In this document: in pieces, positions 32,549 through 42,809 of the stretch
Layout: every line of letters starts with the position of its first letter
Numbering within the stretch: the stretch's first letter is position 1
NCBI RefSeq assembly: GCF_003858655.1
Contig: NZ_RQXV01000009.1
Span: 1 to 64,000, forward strand
DNA: 64,000 nucleotides
Direction: 5' to 3'
From: Amphritea balenae
Lineage (GTDB): Bacteria; Pseudomonadota; Gammaproteobacteria; Pseudomonadales; Balneatricaceae
The notes under the pieces: model-generated
Told to the model about the DNA's origin: nothing
The model's database searches: none
What the model saw: only the letters and a program-made list of their open reading frames with translations
Translations under genes and position numbers: made by a program

Positions 32549-33427
32549 ATGCCTAACAATTTTCTGATGGGGGCCGGGCTCATACTGGTCTCTGAAATGT
32601 TTCTGGTTTTAGCCGGTATGATTATCAAACAGGTGTCAGGTGAGCTGCCTACTGAGATGATTGTTTTCTTTCGCAATCTACTGGGGCTGCCACTGTTTAT
32701 TCCCTGGCTGATTCGTAATGGTAGCGGCGCCCTGAAAACATCTAAGCTGCGCTTTCATCTTATGCGTGCAGGGGTTGGCGTTACTGCTATGACCTGTTTG
32801 TTCTATTCATGGGGGCACCTGCCACTGGCGCAAGCAGCATTGCTGAAACAGACAGCACCATTTTTTATGCCACTGATCGCTTTCTGGTGGCTGGGAGAGA
32901 GTGTTCCCAAAATTGTGAAGTTAGCAATTCTGGTGGGCTTTATTGGTGTTTTCCTGATATTGAATCCACAGGAGGGGGCTTTTAATAGCGGTATTCTGAT
33001 TGCGTTAGCGGGGGCTTGTCTGGGGGCGTTGGCGAAAGTCACCATACGTCGTATGCGCGATACAGAATCACCCCAAAGAATCGTTTTTTACTTTGCTTTC
33101 TTTAGTGCTATTTTTTCATCCATACCCGCTTATCTGAGCTGGCAGTCGATGACTTTAGAGCACCTGGGTTGGTTGGTATTGCTAGCGGTAACATCGACCG
33201 TCGCGCAGCTCTTCCTGAGTAAAGCCTATGGACTGGCACCGGCGGGTCAACTTGCGCCTTATACATATGGCTCGGTAGCCATCGCGGCATTATTTGGCTG
33301 GCTAATCTGGGGTGAGTTGCTGGGCATTAACACCTGGCTCGGTATATTGCTGGTATCGAGTGCCGGTATCGTTGCAATGATGGGGAAGAAGGACGCTCCG
33401 GCAAGCTCCAGGGTTAAAGCGATATAA
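32549..33427 (+). CDS. EamA/DMT-family transporter
   Basis: A 292-residue integral membrane protein with about ten hydrophobic segments and two EamA repeats (residues about 8-138 and 148-280). The second repeat begins IALAGACLGALAKVTIRRMRD. Transporters of this family export amino acids, nucleobases, purines or other small metabolites; the substrate is not predictable. The ATG at 32549 directly follows the hairpin terminator of the previous gene, leaving no room for a promoter after the hairpin. It ends at its own terminator. Confidence 0.85.
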   Translation: MPNNFLMGAGLILVSEMFLVLAGMIIKQVSGELPTEMIVFFRNLLGLPLFIPWLIRNGSGALKTSKLRFHLMRAGVGVTAMTCLFYSWGHLPLAQAALLKQTAPFFMPLIAFWWLGESVPKIVKLAILVGFIGVFLILNPQEGAFNSGILIALAGACLGALAKVTIRRMRDTESPQRIVFYFAFFSAIFSSIPAYLSWQSMTLEHLGWLVLLAVTSTVAQLFLSKAYGLAPAGQLAPYTYGSVAIAALFGWLIWGELLGINTWLGILLVSSAGIVAMMGKKDAPASSRVKAI

Positions 33428-33431
33428 ATAT

Positions 33432-33462
33432 AAAAAAACAGCCTGAAAAGGCTGTTTTTTTT
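33432..33462 (+). terminator. Terminator after the DMT transporter
   Basis: AAACAGCC (33436-33443) pairs with GGCTGTTT (33450-33457), with an A run before and eight T's after. Confidence 0.88.
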
Positions 33463-33552
33463 GTTCCCTTAACCGGGTTACGGGAAATTTTTACCTGGCG
33501 GTCAGGCTTGAATGAGCTTCTGGCAAACAGCGCTATGGTGTTGTGGTAAATG

Positions 33553-33870
33553 CTAAATCCCGTATTCGCGTTCTACTTTACTGATACGAATCCGGTAATT
33601 GCTATACCAGAGCTCTTTACCACTGGATTGTGCAGCCTGGTGTTCACTTTGTTGTTTCCAGTCCTTTATCGCTTCCAGGCTTTGCCAGTATGAAACTGTA
33701 ATACCGACATTGTCTCTTGCCGATTCTATACCCAGAAAGCCCGGTTGCTGCTCTGCCAGTTCGACCATACGATTGGCCATATCGGCATAGCCCTGATCCC
33801 CTTCAGTTCTTTCGGATGTAAAAATGACGGCGTAATAGGGTGGCTGTGGTGTCTTTGCTATCTCGCTCAT
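33553..33870 (-). CDS. Antibiotic-biosynthesis-monooxygenase (ABM) domain protein
   Basis: A 105-residue dimeric alpha/beta-barrel domain of the ABM superfamily (YYAVIFTSERTEGDQGY, PGFLGIESARD, ITVSYWQSLEAIKDWK). Members include haem-degrading enzymes, quinol monooxygenases and many proteins of unknown function; the YWxSxEAIxxWK pattern defines the fold but not the substrate. It lies 16 bases downstream of the 5'-nucleotidase gene on the same strand, so they are probably co-transcribed. Confidence 0.8.
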   Translation of the reverse strand: MSEIAKTPQPPYYAVIFTSERTEGDQGYADMANRMVELAEQQPGFLGIESARDNVGITVSYWQSLEAIKDWKQQSEHQAAQSSGKELWYSNYRIRISKVEREYGI

Positions 33871-33886
33871 GTTGTTGCTCCCTGAA

Positions 33887-34813
33887 CTATTGTTTTTGTT
33901 TTAATTTTTGTATCGGTGAGTCACTACGATAAGGGACCTGACTACTAGGTACCCGCTTTGATGCCGGTGCTACATGTGTAGGTTGATCATCAATAAATAT
34001 GTGCGGCTGTAGCGCACAGAGTACCTGTTCCTTGCTCATACCACCAAGAAAGAATGCCTGATCAATATACACATTCCATTTTCTCAACGTCTTGATTACC
34101 CTCAAGTGCGCAGGGCCGTTGCGGGCGGTAACAATGGATAAGCTGAGTGGAGAGTGCTCAGCACCGATCTTTTGATTGAGTCGTGACAGCATTCTGATCA
34201 GTTTGGCAAAAGGTCCGTCTGTTAATGCGATATCTTCGTTATCGGCTTCATTTTGTTGAAAGCGCTCCAGTCCCTCAGTTTTGTAAATGTACTCAGATTC
34301 GTCTGAAAAGATGACCGCGTCGGCGTCAAAGGCGATGCGTATCTTGTCCTGATCAGGCTGGTAGCTTTCCGGCGGGTCATAGATGAGAGCGGCAGCGCAG
34401 TTGTCAGTATCTATAGCGACCTGTGCGTCATCCTGATGTCTGGTGAGCAGCAGATCAACTGAGTAAGAGCTGAGAAAAGGGGCCAGCGATTCACCGCCGG
34501 TAAAGGCAGAGCGGCTGATATCCAGTCCGTAATGTTGTATTGCTTTCAGAACTCTCAGGCCGGTATCCGGGCTGTTCTTGGACATTACTACAACTTCTAC
34601 CAGCCTTTCATCCGATAATTGGTTCAGTTTTAACAAGCTTTCAACCAGGTGGTAGGCGGTGCCTTTTTGTAACAGTACTTCTTCCTGATCAAGCTGATGA
34701 CGCCGATAAGCGTCGATGTCCTGTTGCTGGTAGATATCGTTCTCATGCTCGAGATCAAAAAGCGCCCGGCTGGATACGCCTATTACTAATACGGATTCCA
34801 GATTAATTGCCAT
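33887..34813 (-). CDS. Cytosolic 5'-nucleotidase (PF06189-type)
   Basis: A 308-residue protein resembling the 5'-nucleotidase family related to vertebrate cN-I. Visible segments are VLVIGVSSRALFDLEHEN, IRIAFDADAVIFSDESE with the nucleophilic DxD of the HAD fold, SIVTARNGPAHLRVIKTLR (motif II) and IFIDDQPTHV (motif III). It should dephosphorylate nucleoside 5'-monophosphates. The C-terminal 20 residues are basic and probably disordered. It is the first gene of a pair with the ABM protein and is divergent from mtgA. Confidence 0.85.
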   Translation of the reverse strand: MAINLESVLVIGVSSRALFDLEHENDIYQQQDIDAYRRHQLDQEEVLLQKGTAYHLVESLLKLNQLSDERLVEVVVMSKNSPDTGLRVLKAIQHYGLDISRSAFTGGESLAPFLSSYSVDLLLTRHQDDAQVAIDTDNCAAALIYDPPESYQPDQDKIRIAFDADAVIFSDESEYIYKTEGLERFQQNEADNEDIALTDGPFAKLIRMLSRLNQKIGAEHSPLSLSIVTARNGPAHLRVIKTLRKWNVYIDQAFFLGGMSKEQVLCALQPHIFIDDQPTHVAPASKRVPSSQVPYRSDSPIQKLKQKQ

Positions 34814-35032
34814 AGTTGTTCCTGGTAAAAGTCAGCACACAAACACCCATCTGAGGTAGCTTAATACGGTAACACCTTTTAATAACCCTGCTTATTGGTG
34901 GCTTTGTTTAGTTAATCATACTCAGCGACCTTTATCAGCAGGCTTTTATAGCTGTTCAAAAAGTAGTCAGTTTTCGGTATGATTCAGCATCTCTAAAGTT
35001 GTAGGTGTCTACTGTCAGATGGTTCTTGCTTA

Positions 35033-35725
35033 ATGGTTGTCCGCTTTTCGGTTCGTAAATGGCTAATTTATTCCATGCTGTTCGCTATCGCTGTACCAGT
35101 ATTACTGGTGTTGGCGTTGCGTTTTATCGATCCGTCGATCTGGATGTGGCAATTGCAGCGTGAAATGTCACCGCCGGTAAGCTATCCAAGCCAAAGCAGC
35201 CATGAGTGGGTGCCTTTAGATAAGATATCACCATCAATGCAGTTAGCAGTTATTGCAGCAGAGGATCAATTGTTCCCGAGTCATTGGGGGCTGGATCTGG
35301 TATCTATTTCAAAGGCGATCACCAGTAATAATTCAGGTGGAGCCGTGCGCGGTGCCAGCACACTGAGCCAGCAAACCGCAAAAAACCTGTTTCTCTGGCC
35401 GGCCAAAAGTTATTTCAGAAAAGGGATAGAAGCTGGCTTCACTTTGCTAATGGAGCTGCTGTGGGATAAGCCAAGAATTTTAGAGGTCTATCTCAATATT
35501 GTAGAGTTCGGGCCGGGTATTTATGGCGTCGAGGCTGCCAGTCAGGCATTTTACAACAAACCCGCTGCACAGCTTAGTCGCTCACAGTCGGCGCGACTGG
35601 CGGCTGTTTTGCCAAACCCTTATCGAATGAGTGCTGCTAAACCCAGTAATTATGTCTGGCAGCGTAGTAGCTGGATTCAGCGGCAGATGCGCTTGCTGGG
35701 TACTAACCACTGGAATCTGAAATAA
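35033..35725 (+). CDS. mtgA: Monofunctional peptidoglycan glycosyltransferase MtgA
   Basis: A 230-residue GT51 enzyme that polymerises lipid II into glycan strands without a transpeptidase domain. One N-terminal membrane helix (about residues 12-33) anchors it in the inner membrane. The catalytic glutamate is in [15 protein letters not shown], and the second conserved block is [16 protein letters not shown], then [18 protein letters not shown]. Length matches E. coli MtgA (242). The ATG at 35033 has only a weak ribosome-binding site. It is a single gene with its own terminator. Confidence 0.93.
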   Translation: MVVRFSVRKWLIYSMLFAIAVPVLLVLALRFIDPSIWMWQLQREMSPPVSYPSQSSHEWVPLDKISPSMQLAVIAAEDQLFPSHWGLDLVSISKAITSNNSGGAVRGASTLSQQTAKNLFLWPAKSYFRKGIEAGFTLLMELLWDKPRILEVYLNIVEFGPGIYGVEAASQAFYNKPAAQLSRSQSARLAAVLPNPYRMSAAKPSNYVWQRSSWIQRQMRLLGTNHWNLK

Positions 35726-35752
35726 AAAAACCGCCAAAAGGCGGTTTTTTTT
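35724..35752. terminator. Bidirectional terminator between mtgA and metH
   Basis: ACCGCC and GGCGGT (about 35730-35745) form a stem around AAAA, with A7 before and T8 after. It serves the convergent mtgA and metH. Confidence 0.9.
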
Positions 35753-35767
35753 ATGGCAGCGTTGTAA

Positions 35768-38700
35768 TCAACCCTCTTCTGGCTCGTAGCCCAGGTTAGG
35801 GGATAGCCAGCGTTCTGCTACAGACTTTTCCATTCCTGTGCGCTGAGCGTACGATTCAACCTGGTCTTCGCCGATTTTGGCAACACCGAAGTACTGTGAT
35901 TGAGGATGGCTGAAGTACCAGCCACTGACAGAAGCGGTTGGCAGCATTGCGTAGCTGTCAGTCAGGGCCATACCGATCTGGCTTTCTACATCAAGCAGTT
36001 GCCAAAGCCTGTCTTTCTCGGTGTGCTCAGGGCAGGCTGGGTAGCCAGGCGCAGGGCGGATACCCTGATACTTTTCCTTGATCAGATCGTCGTTATTCAG
36101 GCCTTCATTTGCAGCGTAACCCCAGAACTCGCGACGGGTGCGGGCATGCATGTATTCCGCCAGCGCTTCTGCCAGACGGTCAGCCAGTGCTTTCACCATG
36201 ATGCTGTGATAATCGTCGTGATCTGCTTCATAGGCGTCGATCATTGCCTGATCACCGATACCTGCCGTTACAGCGAATGCTCCGAAGTAATCAGCCTTAC
36301 CGCTCTCTTTAGGAGCGATAAAGTCTGTCAGGCACATATTGGCCTTACCGTCGGTCTTTTCAACCTGCTGGCGCAGGTGGTGCAGGGTGGTTAGCACTTC
36401 AGAGCGAGACTCATCTGTATAAAGTTCGATATCATCATGATTAACACTGTTGGCAGGGAATAAGCCCAGAACGGCTTTTGCCTGTAGTTTTTTGTTATCA
36501 ATAATATCGTTTAGCATCAGCTGAGCATCGTTAAACAGGCGGGTTGCTTCTTCACCAATAACCTCATCGGTAAGAATGCGCGGGTAACGGCCTGCCAGTT
36601 CCCAGGTATGGAAAAACGGCGTCCAGTCGATATAGTCTTTTAACTCATTCAGGTCGATATCTTCAAATACCCGGGTGCCCGACTGTGCTGGAACGGGCGG
36701 GGTATAGTCGCTCCAGTCGATGTTGAATTTATTGGCCCGGGCTTGCTCCAGATTGACTCTGCGCGCTTGAGTCATGCGCTCCGCGTGGCGTTCGCGCACT
36801 GCTTCATAATCATCCTGTATCTCTTTGATATAAGGTAGTTTTCTTTCTTTGGAAAGAAGGGTGCTGGCAACGTTAACAGCGCGGGAAGCGTTAGTAACAT
36901 GCACCACCTGATCGCGGTTAAATGCCGGATCGATCTTCACTGCCGTATGGGCTTTTGAGGTGGTTGCACCACCGATCATTAGCGGGATATCAAAGCCTTG
37001 TCGCTCCATCTCTTTTGCCACATGCACCATCTCATCAAGGGACGGTGTGATCAGTCCGGACAGACCGATGATATCGACATTTTCTTCCCGGGCAGTTCGC
37101 AGAATCGTTTCTGCCGATACCATTACGCCCAGATCGATAATTTCGTAGTTATTACATTGCAGTACTACGCCTACAATATTTTTGCCGATATCATGCACGT
37201 CGCCTTTAACGGTAGCCATCAGAATTTTACCGTTACTGCCGCCGGGTGCACCTTGCTTCTCTTCTTCGATAAACGGCATCAGGTAAGCTACCGCTTTCTT
37301 CATTACCCGGGCCGACTTAACAACCTGAGGCAGGAACATCTTACCGGCGCCAAACAGATCACCTACGATGCTCATGCCGTCCATGAGAGGGCCTTCAATC
37401 ACTTCAATCGGGCGATCAAACTGTTGACGGGCTTCCTCGACATCAGTATCGATAAACTCGGCAATACCTTTAACCAGTGCGTGAGAAAGTCGCTCTTTCA
37501 CGGGCAGGTTGCGCCATTCCTGGGTAACTTCTTCTGCTTTAGCGCCGTCACCACGGTATTTCTCTGCGATCGCCAGCAGGTTTTCAGTGGCTTCGTCTGA
37601 GGTGTTGAGGATTACCGCTTCAACAGCAACACGCAGTTCTTCCGGCAGGTCATCATAGATCGCCAGCTGGCCGGCGTTAACGATACCCATATCCATGCCT
37701 TGCTGAATCGCATGGTAAAGGAATACACAGTGAATCGCTTCCCGCACCGGGTTATTACCCCGGAAGGAGAACGATACGTTAGAGACACCACCTGAAATCA
37801 TCGCATAAGGGAGGTTCTGCTTGATCCAGCCGGTCGCCTGAATAAAGTCCAGCGCGTAATTGTTATGTTCATCAATACCGGTCGCTACCGCAAAGATGTT
37901 TGGATCGAAGATGATGTCTTCCGGGGGAAAACCAACTGTTTCAGTTAACACTTTATAGGAGCGGGCACAGATCTCTTTTTTACGCTCAACAGTATCGGCC
38001 TGTCCGGTTTCATCAAAGGCCATAACAACCACTGCTGCTCCGTAGCGGCGCAGCAGGTTTGCCTGTTGGATAAACTTCTCTTCGCCTTCTTTCAGGCTGA
38101 TAGAGTTCACTACGCCTTTACCCTGAATACACTTCAGGCCTGCTTCAATGACTTCCCATTTAGATGAGTCGATCATGATCGGCACGCGGGAGATATCGGG
38201 CTCTGAGGCGATCAGTTTAAGAAAACGTTCCATGGCAGCTTCAGCATCGAGCATGCCTTCATCCATATTGATATCGATGATCTGGGCGCCGTTTTCAACC
38301 TGTTGACGGGCAACATCCAGAGCTGTTTCATAGTCGCCTTCTTTGATCAGACGCTTGAAAATCGCGGAACCAGTCACGTTAGTCCGCTCACCAACGTTTA
38401 CAAACAAAGTATCCTTGTTAATGTTTTGTGGCTCTAAGCCAGCCAGACGACACTCAATACTGATTTCAGGGATCTGGCGGGGCGGGTGTTCATTGGCTGC
38501 ATTACCCATCGCAGTCACGTGCTCAGGGGTAGTACCACAGCAGCCGCCGATAATGTTCAGGAAGCCAGCTTCAGACCACTCACGAATTTCTGACGCCATC
38601 TGTGCCGGTGTTTCATCATAACCGCCAAAGGCATTAGGCAGACCGGCGTTAGGGTGGGCAGAAACATAAGTGTCCGCAATACGAGAGAGCTCTTCAACAT

Positions 38701-39484
38701 ACTGACGTAACTCTTGCGGACCCAACGCACAGTTCAGACCGATCGAGATCGGTTTAATATGCCGCACAGAGTTCCAGAACGCTTCAGTAGTCTGACCGGA
38801 TAAAGTACGGCCGGATGCATCGGTGATAGTGCCGGAAATCATAACCGGCAGACGCAGGTTATTATCTTCGAAGTACTGATCCACAGCGAAGATTGCGGCT
38901 TTGGCGTTCAGGGTATCGAAGATGGTTTCAATCAGAATAATATCTGAACCACCTTTAACCAGGCCATCCATCGATTCGGTGTAGGCTTCCACCAGCTGAT
39001 CGAAGCTGACATTTCGGAAACCAGGATCGTTTACATCTGGCGAAATAGAGCAGGTACGGTTGGTAGGTCCAAGTACGCCCGCGACATAACGTGGGCGTTC
39101 AGGATTATTCGCGGTTACTTCATCGGCTGCTGCTTTAGCAAGTTGTGCCGCAACAAGGTTGATCTCACGGCTGATCGATTCCATGCCGTAATCAGCCATC
39201 GCAATGGAAGTCGCATTAAATGTATTAGTTTCAATAATGTCAGCGCCGGCGTCGAGATAAGCGCGATGAATTGCCTGGATTATGTCGGGTTTAGTCAGCA
39301 CCAGAAGGTCATTATTACCTTTAACATCTATATGCCAATCAGCAAAACGATCACCGCGGTAATCCGATTCCTCCAGCTTGTAGTCCTGGATCATGGTACC
39401 CATGCCGCCATCAAGAACGAGTATGCGTTCTGAGAGGGCTTGCTTTAACTGTTCTGTTTGATCGACTGCGATGACTGCTGACAC
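35768..39484 (-). CDS. metH: Cobalamin-dependent methionine synthase
   Basis: A 1238-residue modular enzyme that makes methionine from homocysteine and 5-methyltetrahydrofolate. Modules in order are: homocysteine-binding barrel (about 1-330, zinc cysteines in GLNCALG and [12 protein letters not shown]), pterin-binding barrel (about 360-620), cobalamin cap and Rossmann domain (about 650-900, cobalt-ligand histidine in VHDIGKNIV), and the AdoMet-binding reactivation domain (about 910-1238, [15 protein letters not shown]). Length is close to E. coli MetH (1227). It is monocistronic. No cobalamin or SAM riboswitch could be recognised in its upstream region. Confidence 0.98.
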   Translation of the reverse strand: MSAVIAVDQTEQLKQALSERILVLDGGMGTMIQDYKLEESDYRGDRFADWHIDVKGNNDLLVLTKPDIIQAIHRAYLDAGADIIETNTFNATSIAMADYGMESISREINLVAAQLAKAAADEVTANNPERPRYVAGVLGPTNRTCSISPDVNDPGFRNVSFDQLVEAYTESMDGLVKGGSDIILIETIFDTLNAKAAIFAVDQYFEDNNLRLPVMISGTITDASGRTLSGQTTEAFWNSVRHIKPISIGLNCALGPQELRQYVEELSRIADTYVSAHPNAGLPNAFGGYDETPAQMASEIREWSEAGFLNIIGGCCGTTPEHVTAMGNAANEHPPRQIPEISIECRLAGLEPQNINKDTLFVNVGERTNVTGSAIFKRLIKEGDYETALDVARQQVENGAQIIDINMDEGMLDAEAAMERFLKLIASEPDISRVPIMIDSSKWEVIEAGLKCIQGKGVVNSISLKEGEEKFIQQANLLRRYGAAVVVMAFDETGQADTVERKKEICARSYKVLTETVGFPPEDIIFDPNIFAVATGIDEHNNYALDFIQATGWIKQNLPYAMISGGVSNVSFSFRGNNPVREAIHCVFLYHAIQQGMDMGIVNAGQLAIYDDLPEELRVAVEAVILNTSDEATENLLAIAEKYRGDGAKAEEVTQEWRNLPVKERLSHALVKGIAEFIDTDVEEARQQFDRPIEVIEGPLMDGMSIVGDLFGAGKMFLPQVVKSARVMKKAVAYLMPFIEEEKQGAPGGSNGKILMATVKGDVHDIGKNIVGVVLQCNNYEIIDLGVMVSAETILRTAREENVDIIGLSGLITPSLDEMVHVAKEMERQGFDIPLMIGGATTSKAHTAVKIDPAFNRDQVVHVTNASRAVNVASTLLSKERKLPYIKEIQDDYEAVRERHAERMTQARRVNLEQARANKFNIDWSDYTPPVPAQSGTRVFEDIDLNELKDYIDWTPFFHTWELAGRYPRILTDEVIGEEATRLFNDAQLMLNDIIDNKKLQAKAVLGLFPANSVNHDDIELYTDESRSEVLTTLHHLRQQVEKTDGKANMCLTDFIAPKESGKADYFGAFAVTAGIGDQAMIDAYEADHDDYHSIMVKALADRLAEALAEYMHARTRREFWGYAANEGLNNDDLIKEKYQGIRPAPGYPACPEHTEKDRLWQLLDVESQIGMALTDSYAMLPTASVSGWYFSHPQSQYFGVAKIGEDQVESYAQRTGMEKSVAERWLSPNLGYEPEEG

Positions 39485-39780
39485 GATGAGGCCTATATGC
39501 TGGTGACTAAGGATGTTGATAATAAGCTCTGAACTTATTCGCAGGTTCCCTACCCATAACTTATTGTAAAGCAGGCTATTTTATATCAATTATCAAAGTT
39601 TTGGGTGAGATAGCTTCATATCTGTATGAATAAAATTAGGGTTTAGCTATGAAATTTATTAATTTCATTCAGTTATAAGGGAGTTGATGTACCAGCGAAC
39701 AGGGTATATACGGACATTGTCCTGCATAGCTCTTATTGCAGGTTCTTAATTTTAGCTCTTAATATTTTGTGATTTGCTGG
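39485..39780. other. Gene-free region upstream of metH and panD
   Basis: About 296 AT-rich bases separate the divergent metH and the panD leader. No gene is visible. The half next to metH lacks the cobalamin riboswitch box and any SAM riboswitch core I could recognise. Confidence 0.4.
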
Positions 39781-40027
39781 TACAATTGCGCCGCCCGACA
39801 AAAAGTAAGTATAAACATAACTTAAGTTAACCATATGCTTACCTGATTTGTTTTATCGTCGTTTATTTACGTAGATCGATGCCTACGGGCTAATTGTATC
39901 GTGCTGGTAACACAAGGTTATTAGCTGGAAACGCCGGTTATGCTTACGCTGCTCATATGCACAGAAAAGACAACCGGAATAAAGGAAAGTCCGGACTGAC
40001 CGGCAAACAGAGATTCAGGTTATAAAT
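39781..40027 (+). promoter_or_regulatory. Long, structured 5' leader of panD
   Basis: A plausible -10 (TACAAT, 39781-39786, with TTAATA 16 bases before it) starts a leader of about 235 bases. It contains a stem of GTAAGTAT (39805-39812) with ATGCTTAC (39835-39842). It also contains GCCGGT (39933-39938), which could pair either with ACCGG at 39973-39977 or with ACCGGC at 39999-40004, two mutually exclusive options. A perfect palindrome AGTCCGGACT lies between them (39988-39997). Such alternative pairing is what a riboregulator would need, but nothing matches a class I know. Confidence 0.4.
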
Positions 40028-40462
40028 ATGCTGCAAACATTCTTGAAGGCTAAATTGCATCGAGTAACGGTCACCCATGCAGAACTTCATTATGAAGGTT
40101 CCTGTGCTATCGATGGTGTTCTGCTTGAGCGCTCCGGCATTAAGGAGTACGAGCAGGTACATATCTATAACATCAATAACGGTGAGCGTTTTACTACCTA
40201 TGCGATTCGTGCAGAAGATAACAGTGGTGTTATCTCAGTCAATGGCGCTGCCGCGCATCTGGCATCTAAGGGAGACCTTCTGATTATCTGCTCTTATATT
40301 CAGGTTAACGAACAGGAAGCTGAAACCTATCAGCCGACCTTGTGTTACTTTGAAAATGCAAAGAATGAAAATGATGCTCATAGGGTGAGTGATGAAGAGC
40401 TTCATCAGCGAAATCTGATGACCGGTATTAAAAACAGCATCGCGGTTCAGGAAAGTAACTGA
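40028..40462 (+). CDS. panD: Aspartate 1-decarboxylase
   Basis: A 144-residue pyruvoyl enzyme that makes beta-alanine for pantothenate and CoA. The self-cleavage site is G24-S25 in HYEGSCAID; Ser25 becomes the pyruvoyl group. [19 protein letters not shown] is the second conserved block. It is about 18 residues longer than E. coli PanD (126), with an extra hydrophilic C-terminus. The ATG has AGG eight bases upstream. It is separate from panB and panC and has an unusually long leader. Confidence 0.95.
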   Translation: MLQTFLKAKLHRVTVTHAELHYEGSCAIDGVLLERSGIKEYEQVHIYNINNGERFTTYAIRAEDNSGVISVNGAAAHLASKGDLLIICSYIQVNEQEAETYQPTLCYFENAKNENDAHRVSDEELHQRNLMTGIKNSIAVQESN

Positions 40463-40485
40463 TTTACCGCGACAGGTTGTTTATT

Positions 40486-40511
40486 AAAGCTGCCGTATGG
40501 CAGCTTTTTTT
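40486..40511 (+). terminator. Terminator after panD
   Basis: GCTGCC (40489-40494) pairs with GGCAGC (40499-40504) around GTAT, followed by seven T's. Confidence 0.88.
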
Positions 40512-40553
40512 ATGCCTGAATCGAATGTCAGTAGCGATTGGGTGAAACTCAGG

Positions 40554-40565
40554 ATTGTCGACAAT
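40554..40565 (+). promoter_or_regulatory. Perfect 12-base palindrome upstream of prpE, operator-like (site 1)
   Basis: ATTGTCGACAAT is a perfect palindrome about 240 bases before prpE. Its form resembles operators of FadR-type GntR regulators. A near copy lies 83 bases downstream (centre to centre). Confidence 0.5.
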
Positions 40566-40636
40566 TGATCTGCGTCAGTATTAAAATCTCGATCAAATCG
40601 TCACTTTTATTCAAAAAACATGCTCACATTTATCAT

Positions 40637-40648
40637 ATCGTAGACAAT
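40637..40648 (+). promoter_or_regulatory. Second operator-like copy upstream of prpE (site 2)
   Basis: ATCGTAGACAAT matches site 1 at 10 of 12 positions. The spacing of 83 bases is close to eight helical turns, which places both sites on the same face of the DNA. No regulator gene is adjacent. Confidence 0.45.
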
Positions 40649-40803
40649 TTAGCCTTTTGTAGTAGTTTAATTGGTGTTTTTCTCAGTTAAAGTAGGGTCT
40701 CTTAAGTGGCTGTACCGCAAAACATTAGTAGAACTAAAAATAATTATAAGCGGATGCATCCTGACTGATTCTCATAAAACAGTTACAGCAAAGGGCCAGT
40801 GCT

Positions 40804-42693
40804 ATGTCCTATATAGACGAATATAAAAAATCGATCGAAACACCAGAAGCATTCTGGGCTGAAAAAGCCGAAGCGGTTGAGTGGTTCAAGAAGCCTGAAA
40901 CCATCCTGAGTAAAGATGATAATGGTATCCATCGCTGGTTCGCTGATGGTGAAATGAACACCGCCTACCTGGCACTGGATCACCATGTGAACAGTGGTCG
41001 TGGTGATCAGGATGCACTGATCTTTGATTCCCCTGTAACTAATGTTAAGCAACGTTATACCTACACTGAACTGCGCGATGCTGTTGCTAAGTTCGCTGGC
41101 GTCCTGAAAAGTCAGGGAGTCGAGAAGGGCGATCGTGTCGTTATCTATATGCCAATGATCGCTGAAGCGGTAATTGCGATGCTGGCTGTGGCTCGCCTTG
41201 GTGCTATTCATTCTGTTGTCTTTGGTGGTTTTGCTCCGCAAGAGCTGGCAGTACGTATTGATGATGCTGAACCCAAGGTTATAGTGACAGCGTCTTGCGG
41301 TATCGAAATAGCAAAAGTTATTGAGTACAAGCCGTTACTTGATCAGGCGATTGAAAAGTCTGCCCATAAGCCAAGTAGCTGCATCGTGTTCCAACGTGAG
41401 CAGGCCGTCGCTTCGATGATTGAAGGTCGTGACCTGGACTGGGCGACAGCTGTAGCAACCGCAGAACCTGCGGACTGCACCCCTGTTAAAGCCACCGATC
41501 CTTTATACATTCTTTATACCTCAGGCACCACCGGTAAGCCTAAAGGCGTTGTGCGTGATAATGGTGGCCATGCGGTCGCTCTTAAATACAGTATGAAAGC
41601 GATTTACAACATGGATCCGGGTGATGTGTTCTGGGCGGCTTCTGATGTTGGCTGGGTGGTGGGGCACTCGTATATTGTTTACGGCCCGTTGCTAGCGGGT
41701 TGTACAACCGTTGTTTACGAAGGAAAGCCGATCCGTACTCCGGATGCAGGTGCTTTCTGGCGTGTCTGTGCTGAATATGGTGCTAAAGCTCTGTTTGCCG
41801 CACCAACAGCTTTCCGGGCCATTAAGAAGGAAGATCCAGATTCCGAGCTGCTTAAACAGTATGACCTGAGCAAGCTTGAAACCGTCTTCATGGCAGGTGA
41901 ACGCCTTGATCCGCCTACTTATCACTGGACGAAAGATACTCTGGGTAAGCCGGTTATCGATCACTGGTGGCAGACCGAAACCGGTTGGGCGATCTGTGGC
42001 AACCTGACGGGAGTTGAGACCCTTGAGCCGAAGCCAGGTTCATCTACTGTTCCTGTGACGGGCTTCAATGTCCAGATACTGGACCATGAAGGTAATGAGT
42101 TACCCAATGGTGAGCAGGGCAATATCGTACTTAAACTACCGTTGCCACCAAGCTGTCTGCCGACTGTATGGGGTGATTTTGAGCGCTTCCGTACTGGTTA
42201 TCTGTCTGAATTCCCGGGTTATTACAGTTCCGGTGATGGTGGCTATAAAGATGAAGATGGCTACGTATTTATTATGGGCCGTACCGATGATGTTATTAAC
42301 GTTGCTGGTCATCGTCTTTCTACCGGCGAGATGGAAGAGATTGTTGCTGATCATCCGGCCGTTGCAGAATGTGCTGTTATCGGTATCAATGATCCACTCA
42401 AAGGCCAGCAGCCGGTCGGTCTGGTATTGCTGAAGAACGGTGTCGAGTTAGAAGAAGCTGAACTTGAAGCTGAGCTGGTGGCCATGGTACGTAAAGAGAT
42501 CGGTGCTGTGGCGTGCTTTAAGCGTGCTGTTGTGGTGCAGCGCCTGCCTAAAACCCGTTCAGGCAAAATTCTACGTAAGCTGTTACGTCAGATAGCTGAT
42601 GGTAAAGATTACACCGTACCATCAACTATTGATGACCCTGCATCTCTGCCTGAAATTCAGGAGATTATGGGCCGCAATGGCTTGGTTAGTTAA
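40804..42693 (+). CDS. prpE: Propionyl-CoA synthetase
   Basis: A 629-residue acyl-adenylate-forming enzyme that activates propionate to propionyl-CoA for the methylcitrate cycle. The ATP P-loop YTSGTTGKPKGVVRDNGGHA includes the RDNGGHA that separates PrpE from acetyl-CoA synthetase; WWQTETGW is the A5 motif, GRTDDVINVAGHRLS the A7–A8 region, and [12 protein letters not shown] carries the acetylatable catalytic lysine. Length matches E. coli PrpE (628). The other prp genes are not here. Two palindromic sites upstream suggest dedicated control. Confidence 0.93.
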   Translation: MSYIDEYKKSIETPEAFWAEKAEAVEWFKKPETILSKDDNGIHRWFADGEMNTAYLALDHHVNSGRGDQDALIFDSPVTNVKQRYTYTELRDAVAKFAGVLKSQGVEKGDRVVIYMPMIAEAVIAMLAVARLGAIHSVVFGGFAPQELAVRIDDAEPKVIVTASCGIEIAKVIEYKPLLDQAIEKSAHKPSSCIVFQREQAVASMIEGRDLDWATAVATAEPADCTPVKATDPLYILYTSGTTGKPKGVVRDNGGHAVALKYSMKAIYNMDPGDVFWAASDVGWVVGHSYIVYGPLLAGCTTVVYEGKPIRTPDAGAFWRVCAEYGAKALFAAPTAFRAIKKEDPDSELLKQYDLSKLETVFMAGERLDPPTYHWTKDTLGKPVIDHWWQTETGWAICGNLTGVETLEPKPGSSTVPVTGFNVQILDHEGNELPNGEQGNIVLKLPLPPSCLPTVWGDFERFRTGYLSEFPGYYSSGDGGYKDEDGYVFIMGRTDDVINVAGHRLSTGEMEEIVADHPAVAECAVIGINDPLKGQQPVGLVLLKNGVELEEAELEAELVAMVRKEIGAVACFKRAVVVQRLPKTRSGKILRKLLRQIADGKDYTVPSTIDDPASLPEIQEIMGRNGLVS

Positions 42694-42750
42694 AACGCTA
42701 TCCCTTTGCCAGCAGCAGGATTTGCTGGTTTAGCTATTACCCTAGCTTTT

Positions 42751-42777
42751 TAGGCAGCCCTTTGGCTGCCTTTTTTT
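42751..42777 (+). terminator. Terminator after prpE
   Basis: AGGCAGCC (42752-42759) pairs with GGCTGCCT (42764-42771) followed by seven T's. Confidence 0.9.
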
Positions 42778-42809
42778 GTTTAACGTATTACAGGTTTATT
42801 AGGGCAGGA

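Noticed and set aside
39485-39700. Possible cobalamin or SAM riboswitch before metH
   Set aside because: I looked for the conserved B12-box and SAM riboswitch core on the minus strand and saw neither.
39961-40027. RNase P-like string (GGAAAGTCCGG) in the panD leader
   Set aside because: Only this short piece resembles the RNase P core; the flanking universal segments and the length of about 350 bases are missing.
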